NCBI RefSeq assembly: GCF_036504375.1
Contig: NZ_DASXVH010000042.1
Span: 1-27,176, forward strand
Length of the DNA stretch: 27,176 bases
From: Novimethylophilus sp036504375
GTDB lineage: Bacteria > Pseudomonadota > Gammaproteobacteria > Burkholderiales > Methylophilaceae
Direction of reading: 5' to 3'
Part shown: positions 15,801 through 23,065 of the stretch, piece after piece
Layout: every line of letters starts with the position of its first letter
Numbering within the stretch: position 1 is the stretch's first letter
The notes under the pieces: model-generated
Told to the model about the DNA's origin: nothing
What the model saw: the letters and a program-made list of their open reading frames with translations, nothing else
Databases searched by the model: none
Made by a program: the position numbers and the translations under genes

Positions 15801-17054
15801 TCACTTCGCCTTCCATCCCTTCACCAGGCCGGTCATTTGCTGTAATGCCTTGGCACGGACACCGTAAATTTCCTGATCCATTTGCTTGAATAACGCTTCA
15901 CGCTCCATGACCATGCGGGCGGCGAACAATTTGTCATTCTTGATGCGATCGGGCCAGTCGGCACCACCCTGTTTTTCCAGAAAATCCTTGAATTTGGTGA
16001 ACATCTGATGCCTTGCCAGGCCTTCGGCCTTGTCCTGATTCTGTATGATTTTTTCTTTTGATTGCATGAATTTCGGATCGGCTTCCTGACGCGCGACCAG
16101 ATCGCGCCAATCCATGCCTTTCCGGGTTGCTGTCGCAATTTTGGCTTCTGCTTCCGCATGAGTATGCAGACCGGCATTGACCTTTTCCCAATAGGCCTTG
16201 ACCTTCTCCGGCTCGCTGAGCGGATTCAGATATCTGGCGCCTGGGTTACTGGGCCCGGGCCATTGCTTGCCCGTTTTGGTGGGATCCGCACCCATCATAT
16301 CCGCAAGACCTTGGTATATTTCCTTATCGAAAGGCAGCAAATCTTCCGCCATGTTTTTGGCAGAAGTCTTGAGTGCCGTCCTCTCCGCAGGGTTCATCCC
16401 TTTGAGCATGCGCGGGTCAATCGCAGCGGGCTTGGCTCCAAGAAAACACAGATCGACGACGGAAGGGTCCTGCGAAGGGCGGCAGGCCTCTTTATTTTTG
16501 GAATCCTCGTTACCACTTCCCTGATTGGAGGTGCCTCCACTGAGGGACGTACGTGTCGTTTCTGGCTGCGAGCTGCCGTGATCACTGCCTTTGAGTTCTT
16601 TCAAGCCAGCGCTGCCCGTGTCGAATCCACTGCCCTTGAGGCCGGAATTGTCCGACCCGGCAAGGCCTTTCAGCTGGCCCAGCGCCGAGCCGGATGATCC
16701 CTTAAGTGAGTTTGCCGCCGAGTCACGGCCGCGAATGAACTCAGCTTGCTTGCGCTTTTCCTCGGCCAGACGTTCGCGCTCGATGCGCTCTGCTTCTGCC
16801 TGGCGTTGGCGTTCTGCGGCGGAAGCGGCAGCTGCCGCTTCCTGGGCGCGCTGCGCGGCTCCATAGTCGTAGTCGGAATTCCCGGAGCCCCCGGAATTGT
16901 TGGAGGCGGGCGCGTTATCGCGGCAGCTGTAACATTCGGATGGTCCCATATCCACTCCTCCACCCCATGCGCTGGCCGGAATGAAAATAGGGCAAAAGAT
17001 TCCGAGCGCGGTCATAAGCACTGCGGATAGCCTGAACTTGAGCATGTGTTTCAT
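15801..17054 (-). CDS. Uncharacterised secreted protein with Leu-Lys-Gly repeats
   Basis: A 417-residue protein I do not recognise. The ATG at 17054 has GGGAGG a few bases upstream and gives a signal peptide (LKFRLSAVLMTALGIFCPIF, cut near ASA), so it is exported. Then follow a short Cys pair (ECYSC), a Gly/Ser linker, a charged Ala/Glu/Arg coiled-coil (about residues 65-110), and four to five spaced LKG units (NSLKGSSG, GQLKGLAG, SGLKGSG, KELKGSD at about 115-160). After a Ser/Gly-rich patch with two Cys comes a helical C-terminal domain of about 200 residues. The frame continues upstream to 17114 through an inserted repeat, but that start is unlikely. Removing a single T at the stop would extend the protein by about 34 residues, so the true C-terminus may have been lost. 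Confidence 0.7.
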   Translation of the reverse strand: MKHMLKFRLSAVLMTALGIFCPIFIPASAWGGGVDMGPSECYSCRDNAPASNNSGGSGNSDYDYGAAQRAQEAAAAASAAERQRQAEAERIERERLAEEKRKQAEFIRGRDSAANSLKGSSGSALGQLKGLAGSDNSGLKGSGFDTGSAGLKELKGSDHGSSQPETTRTSLSGGTSNQGSGNEDSKNKEACRPSQDPSVVDLCFLGAKPAAIDPRMLKGMNPAERTALKTSAKNMAEDLLPFDKEIYQGLADMMGADPTKTGKQWPGPSNPGARYLNPLSEPEKVKAYWEKVNAGLHTHAEAEAKIATATRKGMDWRDLVARQEADPKFMQSKEKIIQNQDKAEGLARHQMFTKFKDFLEKQGGADWPDRIKNDKLFAARMVMEREALFKQMDQEIYGVRAKALQQMTGLVKGWKAK

Positions 17055-17069
17055 TTTTTCCTCCCCGGG

Positions 17070-17126
17070 TAGGGTGTATTTATGCACCATGTGAGTTACC
17101 ATGTATTGGTGCATGGAATGCCCCTA
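17070..17126 (-). mobile_element. Miniature inverted-repeat element, copy 1 (TA-flanked)
   Basis: A 53-bp element (17072-17124) that opens TA|GGGTGTATT and closes GAATGCCCC|TA, with an internal dyad ATGCACCA...TGGTGCAT. It is too short to code for anything. TA on both sides fits the TA target duplication of IS630/Tc1-type transposases acting in trans (inference). It lies only 15 bases upstream of the orf417 start, so it may have pushed the promoter away from that gene. It aligns with copy 2 in reverse orientation, sharing GTATTGGTGCATG followed by AATGC and CCCTAC. Confidence 0.65.
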
Positions 17127-17226
17127 CGCTCGCTCCCACCAGGGATGAAGTTGCGCCGGTAGTCGGTCATGGTGCGTAACCGGCTTCAGTATGTCCCGTT
17201 GTCATCATTCGATGGGTTACGCTGCG

Positions 17227-17538
17227 CTATTGCCGCATGTAAACTCTGGTATCGACAATCTCTCCGCTCTGACGACGGAACATCCGCGTCGCCTGCCGAC
17301 CATCTGACGATATCTCAATAATAACTGCCCCAAGCGCAGCAGGGTTTGGATTAGGCCATTCGCAACGCAGTCTATCCAGGACGCAGCTATCATCTGGATA
17401 GTGGAAAGAGCTCTCCCAGGATATGACTGTCGCCCGCTTGCCATGGATCGTGATCGTAGACCAATAATTGGCTTCTTTTATCTCAAAGCGATAGATTGCG
17501 CCATCAAGGGCTCGAATGAACGTTTCGTCTTGTTCCCG
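17227..17538 (-). pseudogene. 3' segment of the decayed gene after narB (out of frame with the middle part)
   Basis: Downstream of an A8 run (17539-17546) the readable frame changes. In this frame the protein continues REQDETFIRALDGAIYRFEI, then KRATVISWESSFHYPDDSC and ends at 17227 with EIVDTRVYMRQ. An open frame starting at 17646 covers it, but its first 34 or so codons read the middle segment out of frame and look unnatural. Removing one A from the run joins it directly to the middle segment as QAAKKREQDETF. I do not recognise the domain. The options are a true frameshift, a slippage site in a live gene, or a sequencing error. Confidence 0.6.
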
Positions 17539-17899
17539 TTTTTTTTGCAGCCTGCACTTCGGGCGAATTCGCTTTCTCGATACCAAATTCAAGTCCCGCA
17601 ATACGCCGCTTGACGTCGGTCGTCTGCGCGGGATCGTTAAGACCAATCAGGTAAAACCCGCAGTGGCGCTTGGCGTCCTCGAATTTGCCCGCTTTCTCGT
17701 AGATCGTACACAGATCGGCGTAATAGCCCATCGCCCACGGCGCGACGACGGCTTTTTCATACTCGCGGGCCGCCGCAAGAAAATCGTCCTCTGATTTGGC
17801 GTTCTTGAAGGCGAACTGCGCGCGGCCCTCGAATGCAACCGCCCCTTCCGGAAAATGCGTAGGGTGCATTTCATGCACCAATACTCGATGAATCGGCAT
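17504..17899 (-). pseudogene. Middle segment of the decayed gene after narB (TPR-like)
   Basis: From about 17858 to the A8 run this frame encodes a helical, TPR-like stretch: AVAFEGRAQFAFKNAKSEDD, AREYEKAVVAPWAMGYYADL, TIYEKAGKFEDAKRHCGFYL. The first 14 codons (17899-17859) lie inside the inserted repeat and give an unnatural N-terminus (MPIHRVLVHEMHPT) without a signal peptide or ribosome site. After the A8 run the frame soon ends with GTRRNVHSSP. Excision of the repeat with one TA joins it in frame to the secreted segment upstream, giving RHC-THFPEG. It is therefore best read as the central part of one broken gene rather than as a separate gene. Confidence 0.65.
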
Positions 17900-17919
17900 G
17901 GTACATGGAATGCACCCTA
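17860..17919 (+). mobile_element. Miniature inverted-repeat element, copy 2 (TA-flanked), inside a gene
   Basis: A 56-bp element (17862-17917) with perfect 9-base terminal inverted repeats GGGTGCATT and AATGCACCC, or 12 bases if the flanking GTA/TAC is counted, with TA on both sides. It splits the gene that follows narB. Deleting the element plus one TA (58 bp) restores an open frame across the site, which is strong internal evidence that it is an insertion with a 2-bp TA duplication. It codes for nothing. It is inverted relative to copy 1 at 17070. Confidence 0.75.
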
Positions 17920-18209
17920 CAGTGCCGGATGGCGTTATTTGCCTGCCATGCAGCTGCGAGGCAGCTCTTCATTTGAGTTTCATTTTCGGATGGGCAGGCA
18001 TCGAACTCGATCGTGGCATAGGCCACAACCCGCAACGCCTTGCCATGATACGCGTCCGGATCGGCAATCAGCTTGGCCAGCGACACATGCCCGCCGCATT
18101 CCGGGTTCGGCGCGGCCAATACCGAGGTCGTCAGGCAACACGTTGCGACGAACAGAACCCTGCCGATGCAGGACCACCGACGGTACGGTATGGACCGCCC
18201 ATACCGCAC
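17871..18209 (-). CDS. 5' segment of a secreted protein coupled to narB, interrupted by a repeat
   Basis: Starts at a GTG (18209) only four bases after the narB stop, so it is the last gene of the nitrate operon and probably translationally coupled. A signal peptide (IGRVLFVATCCLTTSVLAA) precedes PNPECGGHVSLAKLIADPDA and HGKALRVVAYATIEFDACPS. That pattern recalls small secreted OB-fold-like proteins beginning 'VSL..LIANPEKYdGK.VRV', from memory. The last 15 or so codons (HSMYHADSSSIGA) come from the inserted repeat, so the native protein was longer. Rejoined with the two downstream segments it gives about 307 residues. As it stands, a 112-residue truncated product could still be made and exported. 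Role in nitrate use unknown. Confidence 0.65.
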   Translation of the reverse strand: MRYGRSIPYRRWSCIGRVLFVATCCLTTSVLAAPNPECGGHVSLAKLIADPDAYHGKALRVVAYATIEFDACPSENETQMKSCLAAAWQANNAIRHCRVHSMYHADSSSIGA

Positions 18210-18213
18210 AGAA

Positions 18214-20898
18214 TCATCCCACCAGCCGTTTCAGCTCCGGCACGCAAGAGCCGCACTCGGTGCCGCATTTAAGCTGCGCTTGCAGCGCCTCCAGGCCGGC
18301 GCCTTTGCCCACCAGCGCCTTGATCTCGCTTTCCGCCACATCCTTGCAGCTGCAGACGATGCGCCCTCTGCCCTGCTTGCCGTTCGGCGGCGCGTTGACC
18401 GGCGCCAGAGCCCACATGCGCACGTCGTCGGGGAAATCGTCATGGGTCATGACTTCCTTCAACCATTCGGCCGCGAGCGTCTCGCCGACAAGGCGCACGC
18501 CGGTGACCTTGCCGTTTTCCACCGCCACGCGCTTGGAAATACCGCGCTTGGGATCGCGATAGGTGAGGCAGGGCACGTCCTCGGTCAGCCCGAGCAGCAC
18601 GTCGAGTTCGTCGATCAATGCCTGCGGCGCGGGTTTGGCGCTGGCCGCGCGTAGCACCACCATGCCGTCGTCGCGGCCGTACAAGCCGCAGCTGGCGTAT
18701 TCGAAGCGCCACAGGATGGGTTGCAGGGCTTCCAGCAGTTTGAGCGTCTCGCGGCCGCGCCGCATCATGATGAGGCGCCAGGGCAGATCCAGCTTTTCCA
18801 CCTTGACCGCGGCGTGCTTGAGTTCCGGCTGTTTTGAGACGGGATCGAAGGCATTGACGGTGAGCGCGTTGCAGCCCATGCCGTTCATCTGCTGGCCGCC
18901 CCAGTGCATCGGCAGGAAAGTCTGCGCCGGCATCATTTCGTCGGAGTCCCTGACGCGCACCGTCAAGCTGCCGCGCCGGCTGGAAACCTTGACCAGATCG
19001 CCGCTCTGCAGTTGGCGCCGCGCCATGTCCTCGGCATTCATCGAAAGCATGGGCTCTTCGACGTGATTGTATAGCTGCGGCACGGTGCCGGTGCGGCTCA
19101 TACCGTGCCACTGGTCGCGCAGGCGGCCGGTGGTGAGGTGCAGCGGATAGCGCGCGTCGGTTTTTTCGGCCACCGGCCGGTATTTGACGTTGGCGAAGCG
19201 TGCCTTGCCGCCCGGCTGTTCGAATACGCCGTCCTCGTACAGCCGCGCTTTGCCTTGCGTCATGCCTTCGCGCAGCGGCCACTGCTGCGGGCCTTGCGCG
19301 TCGAGCATGGCATAGCTTAAGCCCGTGATGTCGAGATCGCGCCCTCTGGTCGTCTCGCAGTGCTCGTTGAAAATTTCTTCCGGGCTCTCGTACGGAAACA
19401 TGTCGAACGCCTGCTTGCCGTTTTCCAGCATAAAGCCCAGCCGGCGCGCGAACTCGACCATGATTTCCCAATCGGCGCGCGCTTCGCCGGGCGCCGGCAC
19501 TGCCGGGCGCACATGGGTGATGCGGCGCTCGGAATTGGTGACGGTACCTTCCTTCTCGCCCCAGGTGGTTGCCGGTAGCAGCACGTCCGCATATTGGGCG
19601 GTATCGATATTGCGGTAGGCATCCTGCACCACCAGAAACGGCACGTTCTCCAGCGCGTCGTGCACGCTGGTGAGATCGGGCATGGATTGCGCCGGGTTGG
19701 TGCAGGCGATCCACAATGCCTTGATTTCACCCTTGCGCGCGGCCTCGAACATTTCCACGGCGCTCTTGCCGGGCTTGTCGGGCACGCTATCTATGCCCCA
19801 CAGACGGGCTATCTCGGCACGATGCGCCGGGTCGGCGAGATTGCGGTGCGCGGACAGCAGATTGGCCATGCCGCCCACTTCGCGCCCCCCCATGGCGTTG
19901 GGCTGTCCAGTCAGCGACAACGGCCCCGCGCCCGGTTTGCCGATCTGCGCGGTAGCCAGGTGCAGGTTGATCAATGCCGCATTCTTGTCGGTGCCGCTGG
20001 TGGACTGGTTGAGGCCCTGGCAGTACATGGACAGCGTGGGGCCCGCGCCGAACCAGCGCGCGGCGGTGACGATGTCGGCTTCCGGCACGCCGCAGATATC
20101 GGCGACGAACCTGGGCGTATATTCACGCACGGTTTCCTTGAGCGCATCGAAGCCCTCGGTATGCTCGCGAACAAAGGCCATGTCCGTGAGGCCTTCCCAC
20201 AGCAGCACGTGCAGCATGCCGTTGAACAGCGCGACGTCGGTGCCCGGCTGGATGGGCAGGAACAGGTCGGCGCTCTGCGCGGTGTCGGTGCGGCGCGGAT
20301 CGACGACGACGATTTTCAGCTCCGGGTTGCGCTGTTTGGCATCCTCGATGCGGCGGAACACGATCGGGTGCGCATAGGCGGTGTTCGAGCCGGCGATGAA
20401 CAGGCACCTAGTATGGTCGATGTCCTCGTAGCAGGCCGGCGGCGCATCGGCACCCAGCGTGGCCTTGTAGCCCGCCACCGCGGACGACATGCACAGGCGC
20501 GAGTTGGTATCGACGTTATTGGTGCCGATGAGCCCCTTGGCCAGCTTGTTGAAGACGTAGTAATCCTCGGTCAGCAGCTGGCCGGAGATGTAGAAAGCCA
20601 CGCTGTCCGGCCCGTGCTCGCGGATGGCCTGGGCGAACTGCTGCACCGCATGATCCAGCGCGTCATCCCAGCTCACGCGCTGGCGCAGCTCGTGGCGCGA
20701 CAAGCGCATTTCGGGATATAACGCACGCAGGTCAGGCTTGGTGGTGAGGTGCAGCGTGGCGCCCTTGGTGCATAACCGACCAAAATTTGCCGGATGATCC
20801 GGGTCACCGCGCACGCCGACAATGCGCTCGCCTTCGGTCTGGATCAGCACCCCGCAGCCGACGCCGCAGTAGCAGCAGGTGGATTTGGTTTCTTGCAT
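18214..20898 (-). CDS. narB: Assimilatory nitrate reductase, large catalytic subunit
   Basis: An 894-residue cytoplasmic molybdenum enzyme that reduces nitrate to nitrite. The N-terminal [4Fe-4S] ligands are in CCYCGVGC (about residues 8-15) and GRLCTKG. The bis-MGD-binding body follows (VDTNSRLCMSSAVAGYKATL, LKIVVVDPRRTDTAQSADLF, SMYCQGLNQSTSGTDKNAAL), then the molydopterin dinucleotide-binding domain (YPLHLTTGRLRDQWHGMSRT). The C-terminus carries an extra BFD-like [2Fe-2S] domain (IVCSCKDVAESEIKALV and CGTECGSCVPELK), as in Klebsiella NasA, so the name nasA would also fit. The frame also offers a TTG at 20913; I prefer the ATG at 20898, although neither has a strong ribosome site. nirD ends 16 bases upstream. 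Confidence 0.93.
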   Translation of the reverse strand: MQETKSTCCYCGVGCGVLIQTEGERIVGVRGDPDHPANFGRLCTKGATLHLTTKPDLRALYPEMRLSRHELRQRVSWDDALDHAVQQFAQAIREHGPDSVAFYISGQLLTEDYYVFNKLAKGLIGTNNVDTNSRLCMSSAVAGYKATLGADAPPACYEDIDHTRCLFIAGSNTAYAHPIVFRRIEDAKQRNPELKIVVVDPRRTDTAQSADLFLPIQPGTDVALFNGMLHVLLWEGLTDMAFVREHTEGFDALKETVREYTPRFVADICGVPEADIVTAARWFGAGPTLSMYCQGLNQSTSGTDKNAALINLHLATAQIGKPGAGPLSLTGQPNAMGGREVGGMANLLSAHRNLADPAHRAEIARLWGIDSVPDKPGKSAVEMFEAARKGEIKALWIACTNPAQSMPDLTSVHDALENVPFLVVQDAYRNIDTAQYADVLLPATTWGEKEGTVTNSERRITHVRPAVPAPGEARADWEIMVEFARRLGFMLENGKQAFDMFPYESPEEIFNEHCETTRGRDLDITGLSYAMLDAQGPQQWPLREGMTQGKARLYEDGVFEQPGGKARFANVKYRPVAEKTDARYPLHLTTGRLRDQWHGMSRTGTVPQLYNHVEEPMLSMNAEDMARRQLQSGDLVKVSSRRGSLTVRVRDSDEMMPAQTFLPMHWGGQQMNGMGCNALTVNAFDPVSKQPELKHAAVKVEKLDLPWRLIMMRRGRETLKLLEALQPILWRFEYASCGLYGRDDGMVVLRAASAKPAPQALIDELDVLLGLTEDVPCLTYRDPKRGISKRVAVENGKVTGVRLVGETLAAEWLKEVMTHDDFPDDVRMWALAPVNAPPNGKQGRGRIVCSCKDVAESEIKALVGKGAGLEALQAQLKCGTECGSCVPELKRLVG

Positions 20899-20914
20899 GG
20901 GCCGGATATCCAAA

Positions 20915-21223
20915 TCAGATATTCAGGAACACTTCACCGTTTTCCGTTTTCACGCCTATGCAGGCGGTATGCCCGACGTCCGGCTCGACCGCACGGCCGT
21001 CGTTCAGGCCGATATTCCAGCCGTGCAGCGGGCAGGTGACCTTTTCTCCGTGGACGATACCCTGCGACAGCGGGCCGCCCTTATGCGGACATTTGTCGTG
21101 CAGCGCGAACACCTTGTCATCCGCGGTGCGGAATACGGCTATATCGCCGCCGGCCTGTTTCACCACCCGCGCACCCAGGCGCGGAATCTCTTCCAGATTG
21201 GCGATCCTGATCCAATTGCTCAT
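20915..21223 (-). CDS. nirD: Nitrite reductase small subunit NirD (Rieske-type)
   Basis: A 102-residue protein with a Rieske [2Fe-2S] fold. The ligand motifs CPHKGG (about 45-50) and CPLHGWNIGL (about 64-73) are complete here. The Cys-x-His...Cys-x2-His set is kept, whereas many NirD proteins have lost it. The start has GGAG five bases before the ATG. It pairs with NirB to reduce nitrite to ammonium. It is not beside nirB; the transporter and kinase genes separate them. Because the cluster ligands are intact, a closely related Rieske ferredoxin of the nitrate pathway is the alternative. Confidence 0.9.
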   Translation of the reverse strand: MSNWIRIANLEEIPRLGARVVKQAGGDIAVFRTADDKVFALHDKCPHKGGPLSQGIVHGEKVTCPLHGWNIGLNDGRAVEPDVGHTACIGVKTENGEVFLNI

Positions 21224-21312
21224 CGTGACTCCGATTTCATCAAATTCAACACAATAACCGCGGAAACTTTACTGCGGACTTTCCGCATCCCCTCACAGGT
21301 ACTTCTTGACCA

Positions 21313-23010
21313 CTATTTTATTTTTGAAACCACCAGCAGATAAATCAACAGCAAATTCATCAGCACCGATATCGCGGCAACCCAGTGCCAGCCTTGCATG
21401 CGGCCCGCCAGCGGCGTGCGCGGCGGTGGCAGCACCGGCCTGCGTTCGCCGATTTCCAGCGCCAGCAGCATTTCCTCCGCGGTTTCGAAACGCGCCTTGG
21501 GATCGCTCGCCACCGCTTTCAGCACGATATTTTCCAGCCACTGCGGAATATCGGGGCGGTATCGGGTCGGGGCGACGGGCGCGCCAAAGCGCGGGTGCTG
21601 GAACGGTTCGATCTCGCCGTAAGGGTAGCGTCTGGTAAGCAGATGATACAGCGTCACTCCGGCGCTGTAGAGATCGCTCTGCGGCGTGGCGCTTGCGCCG
21701 GTGAACAGTTCCGGCGCCACAAAACTGGGCGTGCCCGGATTGCCACCCGGCCGCACCCCGCTGGTGCCTGGACTCATCGCGACACCCAGGTCGAGGATGC
21801 GCAATTTGCCGTCGTCGCCCTGGTGCAGGTTGGCCGGCTTGATATCGCGATGCACGATGTTGAGCCGGTGCAGCGCGCCCAGGCCCTTGGCCAGCCGGAT
21901 GCCGATGCCGGCCACGTCGACCGCCGAAAAATGCTGGCCGCTGTCCAGCTTCCGTTGCAGAGTCGCACCGGCGTGCCAGCTCATCACGTAATACAAACAG
22001 CTGCGCCGCTCCGGCGACACCGGCAGCACCTGCGGGAAATAATGCGCCACCACGCGCTTGCCGAGCCATTCCTCGTTGAGCAAGGCGTTGCAGCTTTCGC
22101 TATCTTCCGCCAGCAGCGGCTGCAATGTTTTCAGCACGCAAACCTGGCCGTTGGTCAGGTTTTTTACCTTATACAGCAAACTGGCCCGCGACTCGTGCAG
22201 CAGTTCCAGCACTTCGAAGCAATCCAGCTGCTCTCCCGGCTTGAGCCGCGGCGGCAGGCCCAGGCGCCTGGCTGCCGCCAGCAAATCGGAGAAATTTTCC
22301 TCGCCCGGCTTGTCGATACGCGCCAGCAGCGCCGTGGCGTTGTCCTGCCCGCCCTGTGCCAGCGCCCTGTTCACCAGGTCGTCCGCGGCCATTTGCGGGT
22401 TCTGGTACAGGCTCAGGATTGCATGGAGTTCCTTGTGCCCCAGCCGGTCCCACACGCCGTCGCTCATCAGCGCGAACACGTCGCCGGCCTGCAGTTCGCC
22501 TTCGGCATAATCCACCAGCAGCTGCTGGTCCAGCCCGACCGCACGCTTGAGCACATGGCGCATGTCGGGCCTGTCCCATACGTGATCGGTGGTGAGCTGC
22601 TGCAAATTGCCGTCGCGTAATCGATAGACGCGGCTGTCGCCGACGTGCGCCAGCGTGAAATGCTTGCCGCGCAGCACCAGCAGCGACAGCGTGGTCGCCA
22701 TGCCTGCCATGTCGCGGTGGCTGCCGGCCTGGGACAATATCCAGCGGTTGATCGCGGATAATACCTTGTCGAGTGCGGCGATGGTTTCCCAGGTATCCGG
22801 CGTCGCGTAGTAATCGGAAAGCACGCCGCGCACGGTCATTTCCGCCGCCTCGCGCCCCCCGGCGTTGCCGCTCACGCCGTCGGCCACGGCCAGCAACGCG
22901 CCCTTGGTCGATAACTGCTCGTCCTGCGGCGTCACCACACCGCAATAATCCTCGTTGCGTTCGCGTGGGCCGGCATGACTGGCCTGGCCGGTTGTAATCT
23001 GTAGCACCAT
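21313..23010 (-). CDS. Fused PP2C phosphatase / Ser-Thr kinase with C-terminal membrane anchor
   Basis: A 565-residue two-domain signalling protein. Residues 1 to about 235 are a PP2C-type phosphatase with all metal-binding Asp motifs: RERNEDYCG (16-24), AVADGVSG (41-48), HVGDSRVYR (122-130), LMSDGVWD (181-188) and GQDNATALL (221-229). Residues 265 to about 520 are a protein kinase: VCVLK (Lys 294), catalytic loop HRDIKPANL (387-395), DLG in place of DFG (407-409) and APE (432-434). A single membrane helix near 543-561 (VAAISVLMNLLLIYLLVV) anchors it, leaving both domains in the cytoplasm. Pseudomonas nitrate operons have a kinase gene in a similar place (PA1782), so a conserved regulatory role is likely; its substrate is unknown. 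It sits 55 bases after narK. Confidence 0.9.
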   Translation of the reverse strand: MVLQITTGQASHAGPRERNEDYCGVVTPQDEQLSTKGALLAVADGVSGNAGGREAAEMTVRGVLSDYYATPDTWETIAALDKVLSAINRWILSQAGSHRDMAGMATTLSLLVLRGKHFTLAHVGDSRVYRLRDGNLQQLTTDHVWDRPDMRHVLKRAVGLDQQLLVDYAEGELQAGDVFALMSDGVWDRLGHKELHAILSLYQNPQMAADDLVNRALAQGGQDNATALLARIDKPGEENFSDLLAAARRLGLPPRLKPGEQLDCFEVLELLHESRASLLYKVKNLTNGQVCVLKTLQPLLAEDSESCNALLNEEWLGKRVVAHYFPQVLPVSPERRSCLYYVMSWHAGATLQRKLDSGQHFSAVDVAGIGIRLAKGLGALHRLNIVHRDIKPANLHQGDDGKLRILDLGVAMSPGTSGVRPGGNPGTPSFVAPELFTGASATPQSDLYSAGVTLYHLLTRRYPYGEIEPFQHPRFGAPVAPTRYRPDIPQWLENIVLKAVASDPKARFETAEEMLLALEIGERRPVLPPPRTPLAGRMQGWHWVAAISVLMNLLLIYLLVVSKIK

Positions 23011-23065
23011 ATCGAAAGCTTAATCCACGGCGGCCCGCAGAAACACTATTCTTTTATTGATCAGG

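Noticed and set aside
17174..17222. Inverted words GCGTAACC / GGTTACGC between the miniature element and the decayed gene
   Set aside because: Only eight bases with a long loop; perhaps a remnant repeat but too weak to call.
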